Origin: Ga0077555 sp033764055
GTDB lineage: Bacteria > Pseudomonadota > Alphaproteobacteria > Rhizobiales > Hyphomicrobiaceae
Assembly: GCA_033764055.1 (NCBI GenBank)
Contig: JANRJI010000145.1
Coordinates: forward strand, 19,165-83,164
DNA length: 64,000 nucleotides
Reading direction: 5' to 3'
Part shown: positions 26,643 to 36,350 of the stretch, piece after piece
Numbering within the stretch: position 1 is the first letter of the stretch
Layout of the letters: every line of letters starts with the position of its first letter
The notes under the pieces: generated by a model
Told to the model about the DNA's origin: nothing
Database searches by the model: none
What the model saw: only the letters and a program-made list of their open reading frames with translations
Program-made: the position numbers and the translations under genes

Positions 26643-27581
26643 ATGCCGACACTCGCTGCCACTGCATTGCTCGACCGCATGAGCGGGAAGCGCGCCGACC
26701 AGGCCTGGGTCGACGCTCAGAAGGCAGCCGAGACGGCCCGCTTCCTCATGCTGACCGACCTGAAGCCGGTGGTGGTGGTGGCGAGCCCGGATCGCACCGC
26801 CGCCCTGAAATGGCTGACGCGGGCCGAGGTGACGCGGCTCGGGCTGCCGGACGAGGGCGCGCTCTTCCTCGGCGTGTCGCGCGACAAGTCCATTCCGCAC
26901 TTCGCGATCGCGCTGACCGAGCACCAGTTGCGCACCATCGCCGGCGCGGCCGAGATGCTGCGTCCTGCCGTCGACCTGCGCTCCCTCGCCATGCAGGGCT
27001 CGCTCACGCCCGACGAGCAGTCGCTCGCGGGAAAGGCCCGTGCGCTGGCGCAGTGGCACGAGAACGCGCGCTGCTGCGGCAAGTGCGGCTCGACCACGCT
27101 GGTCAAGGACGGCGGCTGGCGGCGCAAGTGCTGGGGCTGCGGCCTCGACTGGTTTCCGCGCACCGATCCGGTCGTCATCATGCTGGTGACCGACGGTGAG
27201 CGCTGCATCCTCGCCCACGAGTATCGCTACGCCAACAAGATGTATTCGACGCTGGCCGGCTTCCTCGAGCCCGGCGAGGATATCGAGCACGCCGTGCGCC
27301 GAGAGGTGCTGGAGGAGGTCAACATCAAGGTAGGCCGCGTCGACTATTTCCGCAGCCAGCCGTGGCCGTTCCCGCACTCGTTGATGCTGGGATGCATCGC
27401 ACACGCGGAGACGACCGACATCACGGTCGACAAGGCGGAGCTCGCCGAGGCTCGCTGGTTCACCCGCGAGGAGGCGAAGGCCATGCTCGACGGCGCCCAC
27501 CCCGAGGGCCTGACCGCGCCCGGCAGGCACGCCATCGCCCACGTCCTGGTCAAGGCGTTCATCGAGGGCAAGACGGGGTAG
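26643..27581 (+). CDS. nudC: NADH pyrophosphatase / NAD-cap RNA decapping hydrolase (NudC)
   Basis: The protein has 312 residues. An N-terminal domain is followed by a four-cysteine zinc ribbon (CCGKCGS and CWGCG, about residues 140-165) and a Nudix domain with the box GFLEPGEDIEHAVRREVLEEVN; only the usual glycine near the end of the box is Asn. The NADH-pyrophosphatase signature SQPWPFPHS follows. It hydrolyses NADH to NMNH and AMP and can remove NAD caps from RNA. It is divergent from the TRAP binding-protein gene. Confidence 0.96.
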   Translation: MPTLAATALLDRMSGKRADQAWVDAQKAAETARFLMLTDLKPVVVVASPDRTAALKWLTRAEVTRLGLPDEGALFLGVSRDKSIPHFAIALTEHQLRTIAGAAEMLRPAVDLRSLAMQGSLTPDEQSLAGKARALAQWHENARCCGKCGSTTLVKDGGWRRKCWGCGLDWFPRTDPVVIMLVTDGERCILAHEYRYANKMYSTLAGFLEPGEDIEHAVRREVLEEVNIKVGRVDYFRSQPWPFPHSLMLGCIAHAETTDITVDKAELAEARWFTREEAKAMLDGAHPEGLTAPGRHAIAHVLVKAFIEGKTG

Positions 27582-27696
27582 CCGGCGGCGCATGACGGAG
27601 GGCCGCTCGCGGACAGCGCCGACGGCGTCCGTGTCCCGGTTGCCATGCGCGCGCGGATGGTTGAGGCTCGGTGGTAACGCCGTTACGGGGACATTC

Positions 27697-28762
27697 ATGC
27701 CTGCAAGCTACGCCGCCCACAGGGGCCAGCTCAAAGCCATCCTGCTCGCCTGGGGAATGCCGGAGGACAACGCCGAGATCACGGCCGAGGTGCTGGCCTG
27801 GTCGGACCTGCACGGGGTCGACAGCCACGGCATCTCGATGATCCCGACCTACGACAACCTTCGGCGCAGGGGCCGCGCCAGCATGGACGCGCGCCCGCGG
27901 ATCGTCTCCGAGACGCCCGTCTCGGCAGTGGTCGACGGCGGGGGGCGGACTCGGTCACGTGCCGGCGCATTTCGCCATGTCGACGGCAATCGCCAAGGCC
28001 AAGACCGTCGGCATGGCAGCCGCCGTCGTGCGAGCCTCGGCACATTTCGGCGCCGCCGGCTTCTATACCCTGATGGCGGCGAAGGCCGGCCTCGTCGGCA
28101 TGGCGTGCACGTCGGCCTCGGGCATCCAGGTGGCGCCGACGTTCGGCAAGCAGGCGCGGCTCGGCACCGATCCCTGGTCGTTCGCCGCCCCATCCGCGGA
28201 CGGCGTGCCGTTCCTGCTCGACATGGCGACGACCACGGTTGCCGCAGGCCGCATCCGCAACAAGGCGAACGAAGGCCTGCCGACGCCCGACGGCTGGGTG
28301 CTGGATGCGCAAGGCCGGCCATCCAACGACCCGCTCGTCGCCAAGGAGAAGGGCGGCTTCCTGACCTCGCTCGGCGGCTCGCCGGAGAATTCGAGCTACA
28401 AGGGCTACGGCCTCGCGGTGATGGTGAACATTCTCGCCTCGTGCCTCTCGGGGGCGACGCTGATCACCGATCCCGAGCATACGAAAAAGCCCGTCGGCCA
28501 GGACATCGGCCATTTCTTCATGGCCATCGACCCGACGATCTTCCGCGGCGCCGGGGCATTCGAGGCCGACGTGGCGTCGTTTCTCGGCGCTCTCCGGGCC
28601 ACGACCCCGATGGACCCGACGCAACCGGTGATGGTGGCCGGTGACCCGCAGTGGAAGCTGGCCGAGGCGCGCATGCGAGACGGCATTCCCGTCGGCGCCG
28701 GATTGATGCGTCAGGTCCGCCAGATCGCGCAGGCCGCCGCAGCGCCGTGGCTCCTGGATTGA
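27697..28762 (+). pseudogene. Ldh2-type malate/L-lactate dehydrogenase, split by a +1 frameshift
   Basis: The N-terminal quarter reads in one frame from ATG 27697 (MPASYAAHRGQLKAIL, with the family's SDLHGVDSHGI motif holding the catalytic histidine). The rest reads in the next frame to 28762 (AHFGAAGFYTLMAAKAGL, and the late SSYKGYGLAVMV). The switch falls at a run of six G (27940-27945). With five G the frames join as GGGGLGHVPAHF, exactly the family sequence. The joined product would be about 354 residues, the usual length. These enzymes use NAD(P)H to reduce or oxidise 2-oxo/2-hydroxy acids. A homopolymer indel may be a sequencing error. Confidence 0.88.
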
Positions 28763-28831
28763 GGTCCGGCGAACCCCGGCCGGCTCGGCACCGGGAGCTC
28801 GGCCGGGACCGTCTGATGCCGGGGTCGCAAC

Positions 28832-29707
28832 CTACTCTTTCGCCACCTTGTCCTGCGTCCTCGTCTCGAAGTCCGAGGCCTCGTGGCGCTCGTGGAGCTG
28901 GCTCGACGGCTCCCCCTGGATGCGATTGACCATGCGGCCGCGCTTGACGGCCGGTCGGCCAGCGATGGCATCGGTCCAGCGCTGCACGTTCTTGTAGCTC
29001 TGCACGTCGAGGAACTCTCCGGCGCCGTAGAGCAGACCCTTCGACAAGGCGCCATACCAGGGCCAGATGGCCATGTCGGCGATCGAGTACTCGTCGCCGG
29101 CCATGTAGGCGTTGACGGCGAGATGACGGTCGAGCACGTCGAGCTGGCGCTTCGTCTCCATGGCGAAACGATTGATCGGGTACTCCCATTTCGCAGGCGC
29201 ATAGGCGTAAAAGTGGCCGAAGCCACCGCCGAGATAAGGCGCGCTGCCCATCTGCCAGAACAGCCAGTTGAGCGCCTCGGTGCGCTTGGCCGGGTCCTTC
29301 GGCAGAAAGGCGCCGAATTTCTCGGCAAGATGGAGCAGGATCGCGCCGGACTCGAACACGCGCAGTGGCTTGGCCGGGTTGCTGCGGTCGAGCAGCGCCG
29401 GAATCTTGGAGTTGGGGTTCACGGCCACGAAGCCGCTGCCGAACTGGTCACCGTTGCCGATGCGGATCAGCCAGGCATCGTACTCGGCGCCCTGGTGACC
29501 GGTGGCGAGCAGCTCCTCGAGCATGACCGTCACTTTGACGCCGTTCGGCGTGCCCTGCGAGTAGAGCTGCATCGGGTGTCGGCCAACGGGGAGCTCCTTG
29601 TCGTGCGTCGCGCCGGCGACGGGCCGATTGATGTTGGCGAAGCGGCCACCGCTCGCCTTGTCCCAGACCCAGACCTTCGGCGGCGTGTACTCGTTGTCGG
29701 TGCTCAT
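28832..29707 (-). CDS. yghU: YghU-type glutathione-dependent disulfide-bond oxidoreductase
   Basis: A 291-residue GST-superfamily protein with the nu-class hallmarks: an N-terminal extension (YTPPKVWVWDK), the thioredoxin-like half with LYSQGTPNGVKVTVMLEEL, NPNSKIPALLD and the ESGAI motif, then an all-helical half. Such proteins reduce disulfides with two glutathione molecules rather than conjugate substrates. GGAGAG lies 6 nt before ATG 29707, favouring it over ATG 29713. It is convergent with the Ldh2 gene, with a GC-rich inverted repeat (about 28779-28812) between. Confidence 0.93.
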   Translation of the reverse strand: MSTDNEYTPPKVWVWDKASGGRFANINRPVAGATHDKELPVGRHPMQLYSQGTPNGVKVTVMLEELLATGHQGAEYDAWLIRIGNGDQFGSGFVAVNPNSKIPALLDRSNPAKPLRVFESGAILLHLAEKFGAFLPKDPAKRTEALNWLFWQMGSAPYLGGGFGHFYAYAPAKWEYPINRFAMETKRQLDVLDRHLAVNAYMAGDEYSIADMAIWPWYGALSKGLLYGAGEFLDVQSYKNVQRWTDAIAGRPAVKRGRMVNRIQGEPSSQLHERHEASDFETRTQDKVAKE

Positions 29708-29989
29708 GCCCATCTCTCCGTTTCTGACGACGCGGGCGCGCCGCGATGTGTCAAGCCTAACACGCCGCTCGGCTGCAACAGAACTGCCACTCCTGGCGAG
29801 GGGGCCTGTCGCCCGCCCTGTCCTCCATCAGGAGGCTGATTTGCCAGAAGGCCTCCGTCGGGCTTAGCTGTCGGTCGAATTGGAGCCCATGCCCCGGGTC
29901 GTCGACGGCTCGGCCCGGCTCATCGCGAGAGCGCCTCATCGGAGCTTCGGCTGGGGCGCAATGCAACCGGAAATGCCAGGAGCATAACC

Positions 29990-31162
29990 ATGCAGTCGGG
30001 CCGTATCGTCTTCGGAAGGATGGAAGAGGTCATCTACGGCAAGCCGGCTGCGGAGGCGGTGGCTTCCTTTGCGCAGCAGGCAGGTGCGACGCGCGTCCTG
30101 CTGATGGTCAGCGGCACGCTGAGCCGCGACACCGACGAGATCGCCAAGGTGCAGGCCGCGCTCGGCAACAGGACGGCCGGCATTTTCGCCGCCATGCCGC
30201 CGCACACCCCCCGTGCCGCCGTCATCGCGGCGACCGAGGCCGCCCGCAAGGCGAATGCCGATCTGATCGTCACCGTCGGGGGCGGCTCGATCACCGACGG
30301 GGCCAAGGCGGTGCAGCTCTGCCTCGCCAATGCCATCACGTCGCCCGAGGCGATGGACGGGCTCAGGCCCGTCAAGGGCGCTGACGGCGTCGTCGGCCCT
30401 CCACCGGGCCTGAAGCCGCCGGCCGTCCGACAGATCACGGTGCCAACCACGCTGTCGGCCGGCGAGTTCAGCGCGATCTCGGGCGTGACGGACGAGCGGA
30501 CGAGGACGAAGGAGCTCTTCCGTCATCCCGGCATCATGCCGCAGGCCGTCATCCTCGATCCGGCGGTCACTGTGCACACGCCAGAGTGGCTGTGGCTGTC
30601 GACCGGTGTCCGAGCGGTCGACCACTGCGTCGAAGGCATCTGCTCGAATGAGGCGAACCCCTATGGCGACGGGCAGGCGCTGAAGGGGCTTGCACTCCTG
30701 GCCACCGGCATGCCGCGCGTCAAGGCGAACTCAGGGGATCTGGATGCGCGTCTCGACTGCCAGATCGGGGCCTGGCTTTCGATGGGGCCACTCGCCTCGG
30801 GGGTGCCGATGGGCGCCAGCCACGGCATCGGCTATGTGCTCGGCGCCGCCTTCGATGTACCGCACGGTCATACGTCTTGCATCATGCTGCCGGCGGTCAT
30901 GCGATGGAACAAGCCTGTCAATGCGGCACGGCAGACACTCGTCGCGACGGCCATGGGCGCGTCCGGCCAGGAGGCGGGCGATGTCCTCGACCGGTTCATC
31001 GGCGGTCTCGGCATGCCGCGCAGCCTCACCGCCGTGAAGATCGGCCGCGACAGCTTCGAGATGATCGCCAAGGGAGCCATGGGCACGCCCTGGGTGCCGC
31101 GCAATCCGAGACCGATCGCTGGCCCTGAGCAGGTCATGGAGATTCTGGAGCTCGCGGCCTGA
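29990..31162 (+). CDS. Iron-containing alcohol dehydrogenase / maleylacetate reductase family protein
   Basis: The product has 390 residues with the NAD-binding GGGSITDGAKA near residue 100, VPTTLSAGEFS, and the family metal-site histidine regions VRAVDHCVEG, GASHGIGYVLG and FDVPHGHTS. The overall shape, with no extra C-terminal domain, is closer to maleylacetate reductases and related enzymes than to ethanol dehydrogenases, but the substrate cannot be fixed. AGGAG is 8 nt before the ATG. It is followed by an HMG-CoA-lyase-like gene, so the pair may belong to an organic-acid or aromatic-ring degradation route. Confidence 0.88.
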   Translation: MQSGRIVFGRMEEVIYGKPAAEAVASFAQQAGATRVLLMVSGTLSRDTDEIAKVQAALGNRTAGIFAAMPPHTPRAAVIAATEAARKANADLIVTVGGGSITDGAKAVQLCLANAITSPEAMDGLRPVKGADGVVGPPPGLKPPAVRQITVPTTLSAGEFSAISGVTDERTRTKELFRHPGIMPQAVILDPAVTVHTPEWLWLSTGVRAVDHCVEGICSNEANPYGDGQALKGLALLATGMPRVKANSGDLDARLDCQIGAWLSMGPLASGVPMGASHGIGYVLGAAFDVPHGHTSCIMLPAVMRWNKPVNAARQTLVATAMGASGQEAGDVLDRFIGGLGMPRSLTAVKIGRDSFEMIAKGAMGTPWVPRNPRPIAGPEQVMEILELAA

Positions 31163-31250
31163 ATCACATGACCGAGCCGCCGACCGGGCACTGGCCGTGG
31201 TGGCGCCGCCCCAGGCCCGTGCCTGCATTCGATCGCAGGAAGGAACCACC

Positions 31251-32189
31251 ATGCTCCGCCTCCCCGATAGCGTCACGATCGTCGACGTCGCCGCTCGCGA
31301 CGGCATCCAGAGCTTTCCGCGGGCCGTCGACACGGCGACCAAGATCGCGATCGTCGACCGGCTCTCGGCTACCGGCCTCCCCGTGATCGAGGTGACGGGC
31401 TTCGCCCACCCGCGAGTCATTCCAAATCTTGCCGATGCCGAGGAGGTCTGCGAGCGCATCGCCCGCCGGCCGGGCGTCGTGTATCGGGGGCTCGTTCCCA
31501 ATGCGCGCGGCGCCGAGCGCGGCGTCAGGACGTGCCTCGACGAGATGCTGGGGCTCATCACGGTCAGCGAGGCCTATCAACGGAAGAACCAGAACATGAC
31601 GGTGGCGCAGGGCGTCGACGCAGCGATCGCCGCGTTCCGCGTCGCTGACAAGGCCGGCAAGCGTTGGGTGATGGCCCTCGGCATGTCGATGTGGTGCGCC
31701 TACGAGGGTCGGATCGCGCCGGAGCGCGTGCTCGACCTGATCGATCGGTTCCGCAATGCCGGCATGAGGCGGTTCTACCTCGCCGGCAGCCTCGGCATGG
31801 AGGATCCGCGGCAGGTGTCGGAGCTGTTCAGCCGGGTGCTCGACCGCCACGCAGACATCGAGGTGGGATTCCATGTGCACAACCTCGCCGGCACTGGCAT
31901 GGCCAACGTGCTCGCCGCGATCGATGCCGGGGCCTCATTCATCGAGGGGGCAATCTGTGGCATCGGCGGCGGCATCGCGATGCCCAGCACGGTGGGCTCC
32001 GTCGGCAATCTCGCCACCGAGGACATTGTGCACATGATGAACGAGATGGGCGTCGCCACCGGCGTCGAGACGGCCGAGATCGCGTCGGCGGCCCGCGACG
32101 TGGCCCGGCTGCTCGACATCGAGGCCGCCAGCCATACTGCCCGCATCGGCACGCGGACCGACGTCATGGCGGCGGGCCAGCATTTCTGA
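31251..32189 (+). CDS. HMG-CoA lyase-like (HMGL/DRE-TIM) family protein lacking the conserved cysteine
   Basis: A 312-residue DRE-TIM metallolyase-fold protein. The first strand VDVAARDGIQS corresponds to the DxxxRDGxQ signature, and the metal-binding HVH is in VGFHVHNLAGTGMANV. The C-terminal loop that carries the active-site Cys in true HMG-CoA lyases (GGCP) reads IGGGIAMPS here, so the cysteine is missing. The following SVGNLATEDIVHMMN is normal. It may be a related lyase or aldolase rather than HMG-CoA lyase. AGGAAGGAA precedes ATG 31251. It is 88 bp behind the Fe-ADH gene and probably co-transcribed. Confidence 0.85.
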   Translation: MLRLPDSVTIVDVAARDGIQSFPRAVDTATKIAIVDRLSATGLPVIEVTGFAHPRVIPNLADAEEVCERIARRPGVVYRGLVPNARGAERGVRTCLDEMLGLITVSEAYQRKNQNMTVAQGVDAAIAAFRVADKAGKRWVMALGMSMWCAYEGRIAPERVLDLIDRFRNAGMRRFYLAGSLGMEDPRQVSELFSRVLDRHADIEVGFHVHNLAGTGMANVLAAIDAGASFIEGAICGIGGGIAMPSTVGSVGNLATEDIVHMMNEMGVATGVETAEIASAARDVARLLDIEAASHTARIGTRTDVMAAGQHF

Positions 32190-32394
32190 GGCCGTGGCGG
32201 CGTGCCTTGAGGCTGCCAGAATCCGATCGATTCTATGGCTGTGACGTGTCGGCATCGTGCCGATTTCCACCGTTCAGGGGTTGCCACGGGCCACGATCGT
32301 GGCTAGATGCGTCAGTGAAGTTGGTAGGCAGGCTCGGGGGACACGAGCCTGCAGACGGTCACCAGTCGACCGTGTGTGATTGGGGGATTTCGCC

Positions 32395-32637
32395 GTGCTC
32401 ATCCGGTATGCAGCCGCGCTGTCGCTGGCCTTGCTCGTGTCTGGTTGCGCGAGCGAGGCACCGCCGATCTCGAGCTTCACCACGACCTCCGCCCTGGCTA
32501 TCACCACACCGACCCCGGCGTTCGCCAGCGAGGCGCAGGCCACCTATCGCAAGACCATGTCGGATCGCGTTCTCACGGCGATCGCGCTCGAGCGCGTTAC
32601 CGGCTTGAAGCCCGATCCCGCCCGACTCGTGAAATAA
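32395..32637 (+). CDS. Small putative lipoprotein
   Basis: An 80-residue product with a signal peptide ending in a lipobox, LLVSGCAS (Cys near residue 18). The mature part is Ser/Thr-rich, then charged. TTGGGGGA lies 8 nt before GTG 32395, which places the signal sequence at the N-terminus; a TTG at 32380 is the alternative. Function unknown. Confidence 0.7.
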   Translation: MLIRYAAALSLALLVSGCASEAPPISSFTTTSALAITTPTPAFASEAQATYRKTMSDRVLTAIALERVTGLKPDPARLVK

Positions 32638-32649
32638 TCGCCTGAACCT

Positions 32650-32870
32650 TTGCTGGTGTGTCATTGCCTGGATTGCCAGAAATCCAGGCGGATCGGCATT
32701 CGCCGAGGACCCAAATCGCTTTCCTGCAGGCAGGTAGCCTCGACGATCCGAGCATCTTTAAGCCGGCCGCTGAGGTGTTCACGTGTCGAGCCGGAGCCGA
32801 CGCCAAGCCGATCGAGGGCGCGGCGAGGTTCGGAAAGGGCCCGCCCGCCAACATCGTTGGCCCGATCGCG
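32650..32870 (+). pseudogene. Remnant of a GFA (glutathione-dependent formaldehyde-activating)-like gene
   Basis: Two fragments in different frames resemble this zinc-protein family. One reads CHCLDCQKSRR (zinc ligands; intact members read C-H-C-x-x-C-Q). The other reads FLQAGSLDDPSIFKPAAEVF followed by KPIEGAARFGKGP, matching the C-terminal part where intact members have AGSLDDP. Together they are far shorter than the usual 120-150 residues: the N-terminus and the centre are lost. It is therefore a decayed gene, not an expressed protein. Confidence 0.65.
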
Positions 32871-32910
32871 CAAGCTCATTTCGCCGGTCGTGGCTAACGC
32901 CGGACCGGCC

Positions 32911-33723
32911 TCATTTCCCGGGCCGCCACCCGAGCCACTCGCTGATGCCCCGCCCCATCACCCATTCCATGTCCGCAGCGGGAATCCACGCTTGGTGATC
33001 GCGGAACGCCGAGACGCACTCGCCCCATGAGCAGGGCATCCGCGTGATATCCGTGCCCCAGAACATGCGGCGCGGGCCGAAGGCGTCGTAGATCGCCTTG
33101 TAGTGCTTGGTGAGCCTCGTAAACGGATAGTTGTCGGTGATGTATTGCGGCCCGCCAGTCACCTTGACGGCGATGTTCAAGTGCCGCGCCAGCTTGACCA
33201 CCTCTGGAAGCGTGACGAAGGCCGCATCGTCCTTGTTGCCACGCGCCACGCCGAAGTGGTCAACGATCAGCTTGAGGCCTGGATGGCGGGCGGCGATCTC
33301 ACCCACCAGCGGCAGGAACTCGCCGGCGAGCAATGCGATCGGCACGCCGTGCCTCTCCGCGGCCGGCCACAGCCAGTCCATGGTGCCGTCCGTCGGCCAC
33401 GATTTCATGTGCGGCTGCAGAAAAGTGTACCGAAGACCCACCACACCCGGCTGATCGAGCCAAGTGGCGATCTCCCCGCGCCGCTCCGGCTGGTCGAGCG
33501 GAATGCGTCCCAGGATGGCGAAGCGATCGGGATAGGCCTTCACGGCGTCGAGTGCCTGCCTGTGGGAGGCGTCGTCCCAGCTCGGCGGATGCAGGATCGC
33601 ACCATGCACTCCCGCCGAATCCATATCCCGTATGGCCTCGTCGAGCAGGTATGGCGTCGTGCGATGCGGCGCTACGACGTGTCCCTTGGTCCAGAGGTGG
33701 ATCTGGGCGTCGATGATGCGCAT
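32911..33723 (-). CDS. Amidohydrolase family (PF04909-like) metal-dependent hydrolase
   Basis: A 270-residue TIM-barrel hydrolase opening IIDAQIHLWT, the amidohydrolase-2 start with its metal-binding histidine. Further landmarks are KLIVDHFGVARG (mid-protein His) and MFWGTDITRMP (catalytic Asp). Related enzymes hydrolyse or decarboxylate cyclic acids and lactones in aromatic or sugar-acid catabolism; the substrate is open. GAGGAG precedes the ATG. It is divergent from hrpB. Confidence 0.9.
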   Translation of the reverse strand: MRIIDAQIHLWTKGHVVAPHRTTPYLLDEAIRDMDSAGVHGAILHPPSWDDASHRQALDAVKAYPDRFAILGRIPLDQPERRGEIATWLDQPGVVGLRYTFLQPHMKSWPTDGTMDWLWPAAERHGVPIALLAGEFLPLVGEIAARHPGLKLIVDHFGVARGNKDDAAFVTLPEVVKLARHLNIAVKVTGGPQYITDNYPFTRLTKHYKAIYDAFGPRRMFWGTDITRMPCSWGECVSAFRDHQAWIPAADMEWVMGRGISEWLGWRPGK

Positions 33724-33851
33724 GGGCGTCGCTCCTCTTGACAGATCGAGGCGTGGTCTGGCGGGTGTCGCGCCAGCAGGGTGCGCGGCACCCCCGTTGG
33801 CGCATGGAGCCGCACCGGCCGACGCGCGCCGCCCAGAAGGATACTCCGAGA

Positions 33852-36350
33852 GTGGCGCCCCCCGGCAACCTTCCCGTCCTCGATGCCTTGCCGGCCCTCG
33901 GCGAGGCCCTCGCCGGGGGTACGTCCGCCGTGCTCGTAGCCCCGCCGGGCGCGGGCAAGACGACGGGCGTGCCGACGGCGCTTCTCGACCAGCCCTGGCT
34001 GGCAGGGCGCAAGATCCTGCTGCTCGAGCCCCGCCGCATCGCGGCTCGCGCCGCCGCAGAGCGCATGGCCGAGATGCTCGGCGAGCGGGTCGGGGAGACC
34101 GTCGGCATCCGGGCCCGCCTCGACACGCGCGTCTCGGCCCGCACGCGCATCGAGGTCGTTACCGAGGGCGTCTTCACGCGGCTGATCCTCGGCGATCCGG
34201 AGCTCGGCGGCGTCGGCCTCGTCATCTTCGACGAGTTCCACGAGCGCTCGCTCGATGCCGACCTCGGCTTGGCCCTCGCGCTCGACGCCCGTGCCGGGCT
34301 GCGCGACGAGCTGCGCATCCTCGTCATGTCGGCGACGCTCGACGGCGCCCGCGTCGCGTCGCTGCTCGGCCGCGAGACGCCGGTGATCAGCTCCAATGGC
34401 CGCGCCTATCCCGTCGAAACCCGCTACCTGGGCCGCCCGCCGGAGCGCACGAGCATCGCTGACGCCGTGGCGGTCGCCGTTCGGCGCGCACTCGCGGAGG
34501 AGCCGGGCTCTCTGCTGGCCTTTTTGCCGGGCCAGGGCGAGATCCGCCGTGCCGCGGAGCGGTTGCGCGACGACAGTCGCACTCCCGGCGTCGACATCGT
34601 GGAGCTGCACGGTGGCCTCGATGGCAAGGCCCAGCGCGAGGCGATCCGGCCCCCGGCGGGACGACGCAAGGTCGTTCTCGCCACCGCCATTGCCCAGACC
34701 TCGATCACCATCGAGGGGGTGCGTATCGTCGTCGACAGTGGCCTCGAGCGCCTGCCGCGCTACGACGCCGGCGCCGGCGTGACCCGGCTCGAGACGGTGC
34801 GCGCCTCCCGGGCAACGGTGGACCAGCGCCGGGGGCGGGCGGGGCGCACCGAGCCCGGCGTCTGCTATCGCCTGTGGAGCGAGCCGGAGACCCAGGGACT
34901 GCTAGCGTTCACGGCCCCAGAGATGCTCGCGGCAGATCTGTCCGCTCTGGTCCTCGATTGCGCCGCCTGGGGGGTCACCGAGCCCCGCACCCTGGCATGG
35001 CTCGATCCGCCGCCTCCAGGTGCCCTGGCCGCAGCCCGGGACGAGTTGCGATCGCTTGCTGCGATCGACGCCGGGGGACGCCTCACAGACGCCGGGCGAC
35101 GCCTGCGCGACCTGCCACTGTCGCCGCGCCTCGCCCACATGGTGCTGGCAGCAGCCGAGCGTGGCCTCGCCTTCGAGGCGGCGCAGGTCGCCGCTGTGCT
35201 GTCCGAGCGCGGTGCCGGCGGACTTTCGCCGGATGTCGAGGAGCGTCTGCAGGGGCTGCGACGCGAGCGCGGGCCACGCGCCGACGGCCTGCGGCGCATG
35301 GCCCAGGATTGGGCACAGGCTGCCGATCGCCTGTCTCCGAAGCGGTCCGGTGCGGCTGCCAGCCCTTCGCCGTCCGCCGCGGCTCTTCTCGCGCTCGCCT
35401 TCCCGGACCGCATCGCCAGGGCCCGCGGGACCCGCGGCACCTTCCTGCTCGCCAACGGCCGCGCCGGTCAGGTCGATGCTGCGAGCCCTCTCGCTGATGC
35501 GCCATTCCTCGTGGTCGCCGAGATGTCGGGAGTGGCTGCGGCCTCCCGCGTTCTGCTGGCGGCCCGTCTCGACGAGAGCGACCTGGTGCACGTCGCAGGC
35601 GACCGCATCGAGACCTGCGAGGAAACGGTCTTCGACACCCAGGCAGCGTCCCTGCGGGCGCGCCTCGAGCGGCGGCTGGGCGCAATCGTGCTTTCGAGCG
35701 AGCCCCGGCCCGTTCCGGGCGACGAGGTTGCAGCCGCCGCGCTCGCGGCTGGCATTGCCGGTCTCGGTGTCGGCCGACTGCCGTGGACCCGGTTCCAGCG
35801 CCAACTGCGCGACCGTGTCGCCTTCGTTCGCAAAGCCAGGCCCGACGCGGAGCGATCGGATTGGCCCGATCTTTCCGACAGCGGGCTGGCCGCCACGGTC
35901 AGCGACTGGCTCGCCCCGTTCATCGTCGGCGCAACACGTCTCGCCGACATCGGGGCCGACCATCTGGGCAACGCCCTCGACGCGCTTCTGCCATGGTCGC
36001 TGCGGCAGCGTCTCGATGCCGAGGCTCCGACGCACTTCGAGGCACCGACCGGCAACCGCCATCCGATCGACTACGAGAGCGAAGGCGCGCCAATCGTAGC
36101 ATGTCGGGTGCAGGAGCTGTTTGGCCTCGAGAGCCACCCCTCGATCGCGGGCGGCCGGCTGCCGCTGACGTTGCATCTGCTATCGCCGGCCGGCCGACCG
36201 GTTCAGATTACGAGCGACCTCCCCGGCTTCTGGAAGGGATCCTGGAAGGACGTCAGGACAGATATGCGCGGCCGCTATCCCAAGCACGTCTGGCCCGAGG
36301 ATCCGGCCCACGCGCAGCCGACTGCACGGGCGAAGCCGAGGCGGACATGA
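33852..36350 (+). CDS. hrpB: ATP-dependent helicase HrpB
   Basis: A DEAH-type helicase of about 832 residues. Walker A is APPGAGKTTG, the DExH box reads DEFHER, and MSATLDG, ATAIAQTSITI and QRRGRAGRTEPG are the later motifs. The helicase-associated and HrpB-specific C-terminal domains fill the last 450 residues, ending with the family's PGFWKGSWKDVRTDMRGRYPK-type block. GTG 33852 (AAGGA upstream) gives the expected short N-terminus; ATG 33804 is an alternative. The cellular role of HrpB is not well defined. Confidence 0.95.
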   Translation: MAPPGNLPVLDALPALGEALAGGTSAVLVAPPGAGKTTGVPTALLDQPWLAGRKILLLEPRRIAARAAAERMAEMLGERVGETVGIRARLDTRVSARTRIEVVTEGVFTRLILGDPELGGVGLVIFDEFHERSLDADLGLALALDARAGLRDELRILVMSATLDGARVASLLGRETPVISSNGRAYPVETRYLGRPPERTSIADAVAVAVRRALAEEPGSLLAFLPGQGEIRRAAERLRDDSRTPGVDIVELHGGLDGKAQREAIRPPAGRRKVVLATAIAQTSITIEGVRIVVDSGLERLPRYDAGAGVTRLETVRASRATVDQRRGRAGRTEPGVCYRLWSEPETQGLLAFTAPEMLAADLSALVLDCAAWGVTEPRTLAWLDPPPPGALAAARDELRSLAAIDAGGRLTDAGRRLRDLPLSPRLAHMVLAAAERGLAFEAAQVAAVLSERGAGGLSPDVEERLQGLRRERGPRADGLRRMAQDWAQAADRLSPKRSGAAASPSPSAAALLALAFPDRIARARGTRGTFLLANGRAGQVDAASPLADAPFLVVAEMSGVAAASRVLLAARLDESDLVHVAGDRIETCEETVFDTQAASLRARLERRLGAIVLSSEPRPVPGDEVAAAALAAGIAGLGVGRLPWTRFQRQLRDRVAFVRKARPDAERSDWPDLSDSGLAATVSDWLAPFIVGATRLADIGADHLGNALDALLPWSLRQRLDAEAPTHFEAPTGNRHPIDYESEGAPIVACRVQELFGLESHPSIAGGRLPLTLHLLSPAGRPVQITSDLPGFWKGSWKDVRTDMRGRYPKHVWPEDPAHAQPTARAKPRRT

